Of a DNA stretch of 64,000 nucleotides, positions 13,671-27,600 are shown piece after piece. Under the pieces are notes generated by a model. The model saw only the letters and a list, made by a program, of their open reading frames with translations, did no database searches and was not told the DNA's origin. The DNA comes from Limanda limanda (Eukaryota; Chordata; Actinopteri; Pleuronectiformes; Pleuronectidae). The translations under genes were made by a program, and so were the position numbers. The DNA lies in NCBI RefSeq assembly GCF_963576545.1, contig NC_083651.1, forward strand, positions 19,151,248-19,215,247, read 5' to 3'. The number at the start of each line of letters is the position of its first letter. The first letter of the stretch is position 1.

Positions 13671-16502
13671 TGATTTCAACAAGTTTTATCTTATTTGTTG
13701 AAATCCTCTTCATGTCCCGATAGCTATCAATAAAGTTGTCTGAGAAAAAGAAACTGTGGCTCTTGCAGGACTGTAATAATGACAACTTATAATTTATGTT
13801 GGTCTTGTTAGCCTTCCCAGGATTACCAACCCTAGCATTTAAAACCACAATATAAAATAAATAATCTATAACAAACAAAGTATAAATAATAGCCTCAAAA
13901 TAATGCACTGTAGTACAAGTGGAGTGTCCACTGTCATTAGTATCAATTGTGCATTAATGTGTAAACAGTATTTTAAAGCAGTATCAGGTGAAAGTGGAGC
14001 TAATATAAAATCTTGAAACAGTGTTGTGTTGTTTAGCGCACTGTATGAACCCCCATTGCACTTAACATGCTCATTAGCTCAACAATAAATGTATTGAAGT
14101 CAAGTACAGGAACCTCTAAACCGTATTTATAAATATACTTATGTCCTTACCACAGTACATGTTTGTCTATGATGGTGTGAACCCATGATTAGAGACTGTG
14201 GCACACACTGTCAACACACACCCACCCACACACACACACATACAAAGATACACACAGTTCCTCTCTATAAAGCCTTGCTCTCTATCTTTCCCTCTAAGCC
14301 GCACTGCACACAGCTCTGTCTCTGTAGACCCGTCCTGAATTACTGGATTCAATTGCAGCTCTGTTCTCCATTTGCGCTCTGTCTTTGTTGTGTTTGATGA
14401 TATTTACCATGTTAGCACACACTCTAATGTGCAAACAGCATCACTATGTGTTCTGCACCAGGGACTCCCATCGACCTCACAGATCCTTTGACCAGATGTA
14501 AGTTCAGCTGCAATTCTCATGCAGATGAACCAGTACAGCAAATAATCTTTTTTTAGATTTTGTTCTCCCACACGCGGTTGTGCGAAACAGCTCACAGTCA
14601 ACACGAGTTCATACGCACAGTATACATACATACAAAGGGCATCTGTGCACACTTGCCTACATGCACATTCTTCAGATATTGCTTGCATCTACGAGATAAA
14701 TGTTGAGAGAAACAGCAGAAGCTCTGCCAAGACAGTATGGAGAGAGCCTTTCAGCTACAGACCATCATGACTGTAAAATGCCATATTGCCAGGGTGCTCT
14801 TACACACTGTGAGTCAGATCTAGATAAAACCAGTGGCTCTCAACCTGACACCCTCCTCATTACGCTGATGGAGCACTGACGACTTTACATTTAGTGTATG
14901 GAGCTGCTTGCGTCGTTAAGGGGACGTCCAGACAGCATGCTGGTGAGCTGAATAACAAATTGCGTATCTGTACAAGCACTTTGGAACATGTACGTGTACC
15001 GTGTGTGTGTGTGTGTGCACGAGAACACGCCACTGGGAAGGACAACACTGGTGTGTATTAATGGGATTAGAATCGACTTTACCCTTTCCCTTCCCAGCTT
15101 CTCTTACACTCATCCTACCTCTTTCTGCCCCTCCCTCTCTTAACTCCTCTCCTGGTTCTCCTCCATCTCTGTGTCCACTCTAATCATCCTGCTTAATGTT
15201 TATTCCCCATAGTCTATGGAGGTGGTGTCTTTTGGGTGCTTTCTTTTTTGTTTATTTGTATTCATCTCAGTTACTGTTTTCTAAAGACAAAATCCTACTC
15301 CCACCTGCTCTTTTATTCCTCCCACCATTAGTTTCTCTAATAATATTCTCACTTGCAGTCACTATCTCCCTGTCTGCCCTTTTCAACCCATCATCTATCT
15401 TGTACACAACAAAACACTGAAGCCTGCTCTGTCAGACACAGAAGCTCCTTGTAGATGTTTTGTGATTCATCTAGAGTCTGAGTCTCGTTGGCTAATGTTC
15501 ACTTCAGTTACATAACCCGTCGACAAAGCACTGCGCATTGTAGCAACACAGGCGGTCTATGTATTGTACCTTCTGTGTGAATGATAGACTTACTGATGAT
15601 ACTCATCCTCATCTCAATCCTGACATCTATTATCAAACGTACTTGTTGTAAAGGCCAACATCGTGGTTTAAATAAAACAACGTATGTCCCACGCTTGCTG
15701 GGGCTGTGGTTTTGAAATTAGATTAATTGTCTTGAAGAGGTTGACAAAAGAATATATATTTCTTGTGGTTTTATAAATCTAAGGAAACCCTGATCTTCAC
15801 CAGGCATTTGTCACCTTTCTCTGCTTTTCAGAAGGAGACAGAATTTCTGACTTGATGAAGACAAAGATGAAGCTTCACATGGGGCTGTCTCATTCAGGTT
15901 TCTGATGAACTCTACAAAGGCTGGGGACTGAATCTCAAAAAATCTCCTCACTCACCTCCTGTCTCTTCAGTATCTCTTCATCTATCTTTTGGATTAGATT
16001 GGATATAAACGTTAGGATAGATGCTGATAGATGCACAATATTTCTCTTATGAGCTCCTGCTACAGTTTCTACAGGTGTTTTAGCAAAGCAGCTCAGTTGT
16101 CCAACAGAACAAAGGCTTGGTCCATGATGAGGAGAATGGGACTCTAAAAACTGGATGAAAAACAATCTGTCACTCAACAGTAAATATATTCATGGTGTAA
16201 AGTAGCTAAAATAGCCCAGTGTGCCCACCTTTGAAAAGCAAAGCTGGCAGAAATGTTTCCATATGCTGACCCCACCAGTGAGCTGCAACTCTGTGTCACA
16301 TGTTCTGGGCCTTTCCCAGCCTTTGCTCTTTTTAGGGAGGCAGTGCTTGGATCTCGAAGTGAAACATATGGTGTCACTGTTAATGTGCACCCCATTACTG
16401 TCATGTTTGGTTTCATGCAAAATGGTTACCTAACATGCATGATGATGTGATTGTGTTTACGACATCCTTGGCACTCCGCCTCGTCCTGTTAGGATCGAGA
16501 AA

Positions 16503-16539
16503 GATGTTAAAATACTTGAAGTTCAAGTATTTTAACATC
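16503..16539. repeat. Perfect 18-bp inverted repeat with 1-nt centre
   Basis: The left arm is gatgttaaaatacttgaa (16503-16520), followed by a single g and then ttcaagtattttaacatc (16522-16539), its exact reverse complement. The 37-bp near-palindrome stands alone in AT-rich non-coding DNA. A 1-nt centre cannot form a normal RNA hairpin loop, so it is not a microRNA precursor as written. It could be a collapsed inverted duplication or a cruciform-prone site. Confidence 0.9.
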
Positions 16540-17515
16540 AAAATTCTACTTTCCTTCCAGTTTTAGCGACTGGGACGAGCAATGACCGATAACCACTGGA
16601 TTAGTCCAGTCTTCTGTCTGTATTAGGATTGTTACTGCTAGTGAAAATATTGTGGCATAAGGTTTACTATACAATTTATTTGTTACTTGCTTACATCTCG
16701 TATTTTTATATCTTTATATCGTTTCTTTGTAACCATGAGAGGATATTGGGAAAAGTTGGTTGTGTTTTGGGTGCGTATCTGTTGTGTTGCGTTACTTGTT
16801 AAATACCAATAATAAGAAAAGAAAAAAACGCACACGCTTAGCCACATTTTTGCTAATAAATAAGGGCAAACATATGTTTAAGTGCTCTTGTGTTCATTGG
16901 ACAGTTCCACTGCACATTCACTGATTTCCTACAAGTCAGATTCAAGGTTCAGCCCAGGAAATGATTTCAAAACTCAAGGTGAAAATGTAATAACTCTAGT
17001 TTCTACTGAGAAAGCCTGTGGGTTGACACCAGAGCAGCATCCAATCCGTCAGATAAATAACAGTGTACAGTCAGTAACCAGCAGCACAGTATTTTCCTCC
17101 CACTCTAATACACTCCATCTTCCTCCTTCCGTCAGCATCCTCTATTTAAATACAGTGCAGCCTTCAAATGTATCATTACATCTCCAGAGATCTGCAGGTC
17201 AGGGAAGTAATTTGACTTTTGTCCTTTTCATGCAAGCTGAAGGCCAAAGTGTTCTTTATAATCTGTTATTATAAAAAGGGAGTTCGGTGCTCATAACTGC
17301 CAGATAACAGAATAATAATACTCTCCATTTTATTTTGTCTTTGCCTCTCACGTGCACTCTTGTATTGCAGTGTTTGATTTCTTAATCTTCCCTGTAGCAG
17401 AAGGAGGAGAAGCCAAGCTCGGTATATAAATGTCTGCACTAATGTCGTTTCTCTTGACAGTCTGTGTGTGTCTCCCTCTTTTCTTGCACGACATGGACAG
17501 CTGTGCACACATGCT

Positions 17516-17519
<4 letters not shown>

Positions 17520-17603
<84 letters not shown>
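17520..17603. repeat. (CA)n microsatellite, about 84 bp
   Basis: Uninterrupted (AC) repeat inside non-coding DNA. Confidence 0.97.
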
Positions 17604-17604
<1 letters not shown>

Positions 17605-17988
17605 TCCTACACATTATTAGCACTGAATAGAATTTGAGAAAAGGAAGCAGCTGATAACTCTAGTTGTCATGCATTCCATGCTTTTGTTTGAAAGCATTTA
17701 CGAACAATACTATCTTGAAATTGCAGGAGTGTGAAAAAGGGAACACACACAAGTTCAAAGCTTTGACATTTCCAGTATAGAACTCCTGTAGCAGGCTGTG
17801 TGCATGGTGCAGAGACAACATTTGCACACTTAACAAAGGGAAATCTAAGGAAAAAATGCCTGCACACTTAGCTCAGCAGGCCTTCTGCCTATGTTTACTC
17901 CTATCTACTCTAGTAAACTGCTAATTATGATGATGCTTCATGAGAAGAATGGAGAGAAAGAGAGAAACCTAGTGAGCCTATGGATTTA

Positions 17989-18148
<160 letters not shown>

Positions 18149-18668
18149 AAGGTGTTGGTGCACGTGACTTGCCGCAAGTGCAAATCAATTGGACTCCCAG
18201 TGTTTACACCCTGTCCAACCCAGTTATGTACACGGGTATCAAATTCACAGTTTAGTCCCTTCAATTATTCATTCCCACACATCATGAAGGATTCATCCGG
18301 CTGCCACTGACACACTGATACACTCCCAGTGCCTCGTGTCACTGTGTTTTTATAAGAGCACCAAATGTTCCGTTGAAAACAATAGAGAGGGAAACAATAG
18401 CAGAGCCGAGGCAGCCCTCCATGTGTCTCATTCTCAAAGGCAATTACAGTGATTTGCCATAAGGGCTGTGTGGGCTGTGTACAGCATAATTGGCATTTGG
18501 AAACCATTTTAACATGATGGGAAATGTGCATGGTTCCTATTGATTTTTTGAGGGGGACTGTTGGGTGGAGATTACGGTCACATTTTTTTTAACCAGACAC
18601 GGTTCAATACAAAACAATGATAAAACCCTGTGTTGTCATTTGAGGAGAACAAAAGGAAAGCCACTCAC

Positions 18669-18770
18669 CTCAGGGATGCTACATATCGGCGTGTTTATTC
18701 CTGCTTCATGCTCCAGTCCGAAACCCAGACAGCCACGAGATAAATAAATCAGATGGATTGAAGACAATGC
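18669..18770 (-). other. tmem198: Candidate non-coding first exon of tmem198 (5' end not defined)
   Basis: On the minus strand a good donor, catccctgag then gtgagtgg, ends at 18669. The sequence upstream of it runs into a G-run and then CpG-rich DNA (about 18800-19300). Because the tmem198 start exon has a 5' splice acceptor, an upstream non-coding exon must exist, and this is the best-looking candidate seen. The upstream limit given is arbitrary and no transcript supports it. Confidence 0.3.
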
Positions 18771-18773
18771 GAT

Positions 18774-18795
18774 GGGGGGGGGGGGGGGGGGGGGG
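18774..18795. repeat. Homopolymer G run (22 nt)
   Basis: Twenty-two consecutive g. A complementary C-rich run (about 14 c) follows at 18949-18962. Length may be unreliable in assemblies. Confidence 0.9.
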
Positions 18796-18799
18796 TCTC

Positions 18800-19330
18800 C
18801 ACTTGTCGATCCCGCGACTCAGTGAAGAAGGTTTGAGTCCAAAAAGCAGAAAGGAGCAACTCGCGAACCTCCTTTCTGAAGCGCGGATGAAACAAAGCTC
18901 AACTCCTCTTCTGTCTCCTCCTTTCTCACTTATGCTCCCTGCACATTCCCCCCCCCCCCCCTCGCCCCCCCTCAGCCGTCCAGACAGACGCGCTTTTGTT
19001 ACTCAGGACCTCATGCAATATTGAAAGCCGATAATGGACCAGGAGCGACGGAGAAGTGGAAAATGCAGCCTTGCGGTTTTTTATTCAATGTTTACATCAT
19101 GCGCCCAAATATATATACAAGCCCCCCCCCCCCTCTCTCTCTCTCTCTCCTTCTCCACCCATCCATCCATCCAAACGACCAGCTTCCTTTGTGCTCCCTG
19201 CGTCTCCCTCGCTCTCTGTGTGAACGGGTTAAACCATTCCCGCAGCACGGGAGGGGGGGAGAAGAGTGGAGAGGGGCAGTCCATGTGATTATACGGGAAC
19301 GAATGGGCTTGGTGACTCGTGGCCAAATGT
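18800..19330. promoter_or_regulatory. CpG-richer block, candidate promoter region between tmem198 and bin1
   Basis: This block has more CG dinucleotides (gatcccgcgactc, ctcgcgaacc, gaagcgcgg, cagacgcgc, ggagcgacgg) than its AT-rich surroundings. It also has long C, G and (CT)n runs and lies between two divergent genes. It sits directly upstream of the candidate tmem198 exon on the minus strand and about 2.2 kb upstream of the bin1 start. No TATA box or mapped start supports it. Confidence 0.35.
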
Positions 19331-19339
19331 TGTTATTGT

Positions 19340-21230
19340 CGGGGATAAAGAGACTGGGAGGCAGGGGAGAGAGAGCGAGAGAGGGAGAAGAGCGGACGAT
19401 GAGGGGAAAGTGAGTGAGGAGGGAAAAGAGGAGGGGGAGACCGTAAGGATGCAGAGGCTGAGACAATCTATTTCCAGTGAGAAAATAATAAAAGACAAAA
19501 GGACCCAGTGTCTCATAACATAACTTCCAGCTATATGACACTGCTCTGGAAGTAACAGATCCCAGTCATCAGCCTTCTCCACACTAAACCATCTTTCTTC
19601 TCTCATGCGAGCAGGATTTCTTCCATGCCAGATTATGCAACAGAGATATAATTACATCCAGTGTAATGAAAGGAAAAATTAAATAAACTAAACTGCAGAT
19701 TTGATATTGTGGAGTTTTTGTTTCAGCACCAGCCGCCTGTGGGTTCAGGACCTCGGAGAGCTCCCAGCCAACCTGAGACAAGAGAGAGCTGTGGTTTCTC
19801 TATAACATACAATTGACCTGTATTCGTAATACATCCGTTATTATTATATTATTATACTGTTTTAATTAGATAACGTCCTAATTTATTGCAATGTTTTTTA
19901 TACATATATATTATGTGTTTTTGTCTTTTCTACCAATTGTGGATGCTGTTTTCATGCAGCTCTGCGCAATTTGAGGGTATGAGACTGATCTATGTTCTAA
20001 TAATAACGTGTATTATTATTATAATGTAGGTGATATTGGCTCAGCCTCAGTCAATTATTGGATGTCTATGCAATTACCAAAGATGCACTGTCGTTTGTAC
20101 AGTTACATTCACAAGTCAACTATAAGGCCATGAAATTAAGAAAAACAAAGAGTTGAAAATCCAGGAACATAATGTGGATTGTTGTACATCATTTTGCAAC
20201 ATGTAGTCAACTTCAAGACATGACCATGTCAACATGGATCCACAATAATATCCATGAGAACAGCCGGCTCTGTCTGATCTCTCCTCTGTGCATCCACTCA
20301 GCCTTAATCCTCCACCAGGCTGCTGCAGCCCTTGAGCAGTAATAGCCAGATGTTTTTTCTTGAAGAGCCAGAGTAAGAGCTGTGTGCATGGGCCTACTAT
20401 AGATGCTGGATTTTTGAGCCTGTGACATGGGCCAATAGCGCCATCTCGTGGCGTAACGTCTCTTCTTGTGGAACAGTGGAGCCCTCAAAACCAGATGAAT
20501 TCTGTAGTCTGGTCAATGTTTGCAAATGAGGTTAAGTCTATCCTCAGGTGCGATGGTCGTCATGGGAAAAGGCACAGCAGATTATAATGGTTTAATCATT
20601 TTACAAATTCATTATATATAATTTTAGAGCTTTATTTACAGTCACATAAAATTGGTCTGGTCATAATTTTTACTTCCACTCTAAACCTGATGCTATTTAT
20701 TTAAAGAAAAAATGCTCAGAAATGTAAATTAAATCAATTTTTTATCTATTATACCTTTAATCCATTAACGTTCACTACTGCAAGCGATATCAACCTGTTT
20801 AATATTTAATACACTGGTGTCTGGCTGTGCAGTACACTGTAACTTCCCTGAGTCACATGACTTCTAATCTCCAGTGACATTATAAGCTTTTCTTTTCCTT
20901 TCACTTGTTATGTAACAATGTTCTGACTGAGGCAGATAAGTTTGAAGCTTTAATACAGCACATGTTTAAAAGTAAGTGAGGTCCTAGTCTAAGTTGGGTT
21001 TTCGTAGTTTATTATGAGTGATTGGTCAGTTATGAATGATTTTATATGTATAGAATTATATTTATTTCTTGTGAATTCAATATATTGAGGAATTAAAGAA
21101 TCCATGATCCTGGGGAATTTGGGGCCAAATGGCAAAAAAACAAAACAACAACAAAACATTATATTGCAAAAAGGAACATATTCTTCTCATAGAATAGATT
21201 TTATCTACATTTAATCTTCTTTTATCCATA
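19340..21230. other. Gene-free stretch upstream of bin1
   Basis: After a purine-rich tract (19370-19440) this is AT-rich DNA without a supported exon. Several minus- and plus-strand frames of 60-150 codons overlap low-complexity Ser/Pro/Leu-rich sequence and have no recognisable domain. Confidence 0.5.
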
Positions 21231-21234
21231 CTAC

Positions 21235-21533
21235 AGCCTCCTCCGTGCGCAGCAGCATCTGTGCCTTTAAGAGCATCTCTCTCAGCATCCTCCTCCTCTG
21301 TCACGGACGCGCACACATCGGCTCAACATTACAGAGATACAGCTTTAGCTTTCAGCCCTCACCCAATCCCACCGATACATCACAGCAGCACAAGATTACA
21401 CCCATCTACGTTATTTCTCCACTGGACATTGATGCATCTGCATCCACCGTCGCCGTAGCGGTCCGTCCGATCGTTATTCTCCCGTGTTTCCTCTCCTTCT
21501 CCCGCATCCTACAGACCGATCCAACGCTCCAAG
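21235..21533 (+). promoter_or_regulatory. bin1: bin1 5' UTR / proximal promoter region
   Basis: The stretch before the bin1 ATG is GC- and CpG-richer than its flanks (ctccgtgcgcagcagc, cacggacgcgcacac, accgtcgccgtagcggtccg) and has no splice acceptor near the ATG, so the start codon is probably in the first exon. The context aagATGG is a strong Kozak match (A at -3, G at +4). No TATA box is obvious and the transcription start is not defined. Confidence 0.45.
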
Positions 21534-21620
21534 ATGGCTGAGTTGAATTTGGGGAAGGGGCTGACTGCGGGGAAAGTGGCCAGCAACGTGCAGAAAAAGC
21601 TAACCCGAGCCCAGGAGAAG
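21534..21620 (+). CDS. bin1: bin1 exon 1 (residues 1-29)
   Basis: Starts at ATG in context aagATGG and ends CAGGAGAAG before gtagga, phase 0. It encodes the amphipathic helix H0 of the N-BAR domain ([20 protein letters not shown]), which inserts into the bilayer. Confidence 0.95.
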
Positions 21621-24600
21621 GTAGGAGCTGCTGGTTTACATGTTAACGCACAGGGATGGAGGAGGAAGAGGAGGAGGAGGAGGAGGAGGAAGTGCAGGCC
21701 CACAGGCTGTGAGGCAGCGGTGGTGCCGCATCCTCCAGCGACCGAAGGCGCAGTGTCGCATCACGACGTTATAATAATAATAAGAGCATGGATGGTGTGT
21801 TCTGGGGATGAGGGAGTGTGAATTAAAACACATCCCCCTCTTCAGCCAATGTCATGCAGCGGACATTGCTCTTAATGTAATGAGATAGAACCTGTTCGGC
21901 CTGCTCACTCCTCAGCCTGGTGACTAGTGGGGTTCAGGCTGATACTGGAGTTGAGGGTCGTCACGCAGATGGTGGCTGACTGCAGACTCTCTTGCATTTG
22001 TACAAGCACCACAGTGATGTGGACATAGACTGTATATGGATATGGAACACGCACGCTGCGGTGTGTGCAAGTGGTAAATAAGGGGCCACGTCTGCGCGTG
22101 CACGCACCTGCGGGTTGTGCGCTGAATGTGTGTGGGGGGGGGGGGGGGGGCGCTGCGTGTCCATCTACACGCAGCGTGCACCGTTGGACTTAAGAGAACC
22201 AACAGGAAAGATTATGAAGCCAGTATGTACGTTAAATATATATGAATGCGTCAGGAAGAGGACGTTGTGCTGTAGCTGTGGCGTATTTCTGACATTATTT
22301 GTCTATTTATATTTAAAAATAAGATACGATCATTCTTTATTGGTCCCACTGGTACAGCAGCAAAGAGGACAAGTCCAACAATAGAGTAATCAGTCAAGTA
22401 ATACAAAGTTAACAGGCAATGTAAAGGCAATGAAAATATAAAAGAAGGTCTGGAATATAATTAATATACAGTGTGAACAGAATAAATATAGTGTGAGATT
22501 ATATACAGTGAAATGTGTTGCCTGTTAGCCAGACAGAAATTAATATTGTACATTAAGTGAGTTACAGCTGAGTGAGTTTAAAGTGCAGGCCAGAGTGTGT
22601 GATCTATAACTTTGAACAAATATGTCTATTTGTACCCAAACCCCATTTCTCTCATTGTCAAACATTTCACTTTTCTATCTATAATCATATTCATACTTAA
22701 TCTTGAGATGTAGAGAACAGGTGAAGTGAAGAAAGACAAACGGGTCTATCTCCCTTTTTTAGAAAGCATCAAAAGCTTTACCTTTTTGTATATCATCAAG
22801 TTAAAAAACCTAGTGAAATCATTTGCTGCTGTTGCTCTCGGTGCTTTCACTAATACAATTATCTGTTTGACGGACAGGTTCTCCAGAAGCTTGGCAAAGC
22901 CGATGAGACCAAAGACGTTGCCTTCGAGGAGGGAGTTATCAACTTCGGCAAACAATATGTGAGTGAGCCATGTTGCATGGCCGAGTTATTGTGCTCCCAA
23001 ATCTACTTTGACTGTTACTTCTACTGCACCTTATGTTTCCACATCAGACTATATCAAGAGAGGGTAAAAGGTCGCTGCATCTCAGAATGACTCTACACCA
23101 GAGTTTTTAGACAAATATATAGTGTCAACCATTAGTGGGATGTAAATTACTTTGTTTTGTGACACCTTTAACTTGTACTACACTACATCCACTACAAAGC
23201 ATAGCCTTTGGCTTTGGACTGAATCCAGTTCAGTAATCAGTAACAGTTGTGGAACCGGTCCATTGATCCAATCAGAGCGGGCAGGTGACATTAGACCTAG
23301 CCTCCTGCGTCCCAGTATCACGTGTGAAGAAAAGTGTTTTCAGTAACAGCCTCGGCAGTATTCTTTATTGATAACAGTTAATGATGCAGTAGACACTTCT
23401 ATTAGGTAACAGCCAATACCCAAGTTTATTCAAAAGCAAATTACTTTAAGTTAATGTGGTACTTTTACATGAGTGCCTTTTTGATTATTTATTTGTACTT
23501 TTACTGAGGTAAAATAGTTGAGTACTTCCACTTGTCTCGATAGGTTTGAATTTGATGAGACTGAAGCATTTTCTGGCTCAACAGGCTTTTAACGTCTTTA
23601 CTTCTCTACTCGCCCTCTCTTTGACCCTCATGTTTTGTGTTTCACCCACAGACCGAAGGCAGCAAACTGCAGAGGGACCTCAGGGCGTACCTGGATGCTG
23701 TGAAAGGTAAAACAAGCACACACACACACACACAAACCCATGCAAAGTTACACTGATGAACACACTCATGCATTTAAGCCACTCACACACAGTCATGGAT
23801 GTGCAAATACCTACTGACCAGTCGGTGTGTTTGTCCTCAGCCATGCATGAGTCCTCCAATAACCTGCAGTCCTGTCTGGCTGATATGTACGAGCCGGAGT
23901 GGCAAGGCAAGAACGAGGTGGATTCCATTGTGGAGGTCAGAAACATTTTGATAAACATGTTTTAAAGAGAGGAATCGTCTGCATGAGTTTGTGAGAGAGG
24001 ATTTAAAAAGTGTGCGTGGGCGTGAATGGCTCATTATAAACTTATGTTTCCCAGCAGCTCTTCCTTGTTATTGTGAGTGTGCCTGTTTAGAAGAATGCAT
24101 CTCTCCTTCGACTTCATCATGCTTGCTCTGGAAATCACATTTGGATCGATGGTGCTTTTAAACAGTAAAGGGGTTCAGTTTATTCTAATTTTAGATACGA
24201 GACCATCAAGCCGAGACATATAGCAACGGAGCAACTGGAATTAACTCTGATGGAGAGATGGAAAAGTTTGATTGTGCGTGCTGTTGTTAATCCACGCTGC
24301 AGGACTGTGATGTGTTGTGGACGGATTACCACCAGAAGTTGGTCGATAATGCCCTCATCTCCATGGATACGTACCTGGGCCAGTTCCCTGACATTAAGGT
24401 GAGCTGGCTGATCAAAGCGACATGTTGTTACCTCACCTGCAAAGTGTGAGCATCACGTGTTCATGCAGTGAGCCTTTCACACAATTTTCTTGTTTTATTG
24501 AATTGTGGATATGAAAGGAAAAGTAGACGTTATAAAGAAAACGTTGATTGAATCTCTTATTTTTCCAACAAGCACATTTGTTCATTGGTTGCCTGGAGGC

Positions 24601-27600
24601 TAACAAAGACAAGGTTATTTATTATGCGTGGAAACTGCACTGCAGATAAGAGGCAATAAATAACACTGATTCTTATTCTCCCTTTTCTCTTCTACTATTT
24701 TCTTCTCTTCCATTCAGGCGCGTATTGCTAAGAGAGACAGGAAACTGGTGGATTACGACAGCGCCAGGCACAACTATTCAGCCACACACAAGGCCAAGAA
24801 AAAGGACGGGGGCATTAAAATCACCAAGGTAACGCAGATGCACCGCGGCTTCGATGATTGCTATAATCACACTCGAACAATTTATTGTTTCAGCCATTTG
24901 AGACGGTTAATCATTCGAGTCTGTTCCCTCCCCCAGCCTGCAACTTTGTTGGAGAGGGCCACTCCAGGTTGGGCTCAGGGAATCCTGTCTGCACACAACG
25001 TGGCCCAGAGCAGTCTGTCCAGGGGCCAGGTACACAACCAGCTTCCTGTACCTCTACAACGTCTGCTGACTGTGAATCATAACGGGTGGCTAGTTTGGAG
25101 AAGTTTTATGGAAATTAATGTCAGGAAATGTGATGTTCTCTGTGTGTGCTTTTGTGTTTCAGGCTGAGGAAGAGTTGGAGAGAGCCCAGAAGGTATTTGA
25201 GGAAATTAATATTGACTTGCAAGAGGAGTTACCTTCACTCTGGAACAGGTGTGTATCAGTGTGTGTGTGTGTGTGTGCAAACGGATGCTGATTTTCCTGT
25301 TGATGGAAAGACGCTATAATTACATTTCACCGACATCCGCGCCACATTTACCCTCACAGGATATTGAACCAAGTCAAGCCAGTAATGCGGTCAATACTGA
25401 ATCTCCCTCTCTCCCTCCCTGTCTCTGTCTTTTACTCTCCCTGTCTCCGTCTCTAGTCGTGTTGGGTTTTACATCAGCACCTTCCAGAGTTTGTCCGGTT
25501 TCGAGGAGAAGTTTCACAAGGAAATGAGCCGGGTGAGATGCGTTGACATGGACCTCCCCAGTGGTGCTGAACTCAGATAGAGAGCAGAACAAACAAACTG
25601 ACGCAGACTATCAGATAACACTTGATGGAAAAATTTTGACTGTGCCAGTGACTACATTAGCAGGGGCTGCAATTCTTGCTGCCCTTGAACATCATATGCT
25701 AAGTCCGCTATAGCTCTTTTCTTATTTTTAGCCCAGCAAATGAAAATGTAGGACTTGGGGCTTTAAGTGAGTGCACTGAGATTATTCACTGAAATGCTGC
25801 CTTAGCTGGAAAGTTGTAATACTGTCCCTCTGCAGAGTTTGGACATGATGATGCAAAGAAACCTGACAGCGCACGGACAATGTGATGAAACTAATGACTT
25901 GAAAGATTCTTCATTCAGTGAAAGCTAAAGCAGTGCCCATTCTAAACCTGCCTGTTTGTAATGGGCCGTTTGCTTGAGCCATGGTGTTGCTGGAAGCAGC
26001 TTTTTCTTCCTGGAACTGTAAAAGTGACAGGCAGTAATGAGCAGTGGAGAGTAAAGACCTGCTGCAGGAGTCAGTCCACAGAACCAAGAGGCTGCTGCAC
26101 AAACAGCTGTCCACCTGTTTATTCAACTAGAATAAAACTGCCTCAGGCACTTAGCAACACACATGCCAAGTGTGAACTTGATAAAAATACATGTTTCTCG
26201 AGATATGTGAGCCACATACAGACAGACTGATAAAGATGTTGCATCACAATTCAAGGTTTTGAGAGAATCATATGGTAAAATGACTCCAATGCTTCTCTTT
26301 CCCTTCCCTGCAGTTGGATCAGGATATGTATGATGTCTTGGTGGATTTGGAGAAAACAGACACAACCAGGTTAGTGAGCAAAAATCCATCAATCAAAATC
26401 TCTCACAGCAATACTTCAATAATAATAATTCAATGAATCAACGTGGTTGCTCTTCTTGAAGAAAATACTTGCAGGATGTCTCCTTCTGCGCAAAATACAT
26501 CTTCTTGAGAAATGTTTGCAAATATGTGAAACACAGAGAGACAAAACTCACTATGCCCAGATCAGATCTGGTATTAACATCCATCCTGAGACATCTGATC
26601 ACAAGTCAGCAACGTTAAGTTCACACCTAGCATAAAGCTTTATACTCAAATAATCATACACGTCATTTGTGCCTGAGTAAAAAATATTATCTTGTTTTTA
26701 CCCAGTTTGAGTTTACACATGTGTGATAACATGTGTTTTTGTAGTCAGAGTCTGAATGAATGTTGCCAAGAGGAAGCATCTTACCAATTTAAGAAAAGTA
26801 TTAGTATGTGGGTGATATTAGGGTGGATGCTACAAACAAGTCAACATATGGACTCTGAAGAGGTAAAAGTGCCTTTAAACTTTAGACCACCCTGAAAGTA
26901 TCCGACCAAAAAGCGCAGATAACTTGTGATCAGATCACTCAGGATTAATGTTAATACCAGGTCAGGGTCATAATCTCCATCACAAGTAAGAGCTGGAAAA
27001 AGAAAATTGGGTGATTTAAAAAAAAAAGAAAAAAAAGAAATACCTCTCTTTGATACAATACTCTTTATTGTCTTTTTTGAACTTTGAAAAATAAGATGTG
27101 GTGGAATATAGCATAGTAGTGCAGTACAAGTAGTAGTAGTACCAGTAACTCTAGTACTAGTCATAGTAGTACTAGTGGTGGAGAAATGGCAGAAAATGAC
27201 AATCATTAGACAAATGATGAACAAATGATCCAACTGATTATTTCACTGATTGAAATTCATACTTGATTTGTCCATGTGGAAAATATGGAACCTGTGGTCT
27301 CAAAGACCATATGTTCCAAACATTTGAATTAAGACACAGGAACAGACACACAAAGTGACATGCATTAACCTGGAGCCAACCCCTCCTTGCAGAAAGACAG
27401 TTAACCGTGGCCCCTCAACGTCAGGAGCAAATAGGAGGTAACCAGCAGCATCTGTGGTAACCATGGTGACACAACTCTTTGTCTGTCTGTCCAGCTGGAT
27501 CGTCTCTCCAGCTGTATTTATGTCAGTCAGTCTGCAGGCTTGGCAGATTTGTTTCTACAGAGAACTAGTGCTTGGTTGTGCAAGTGAATTCACAGACACA

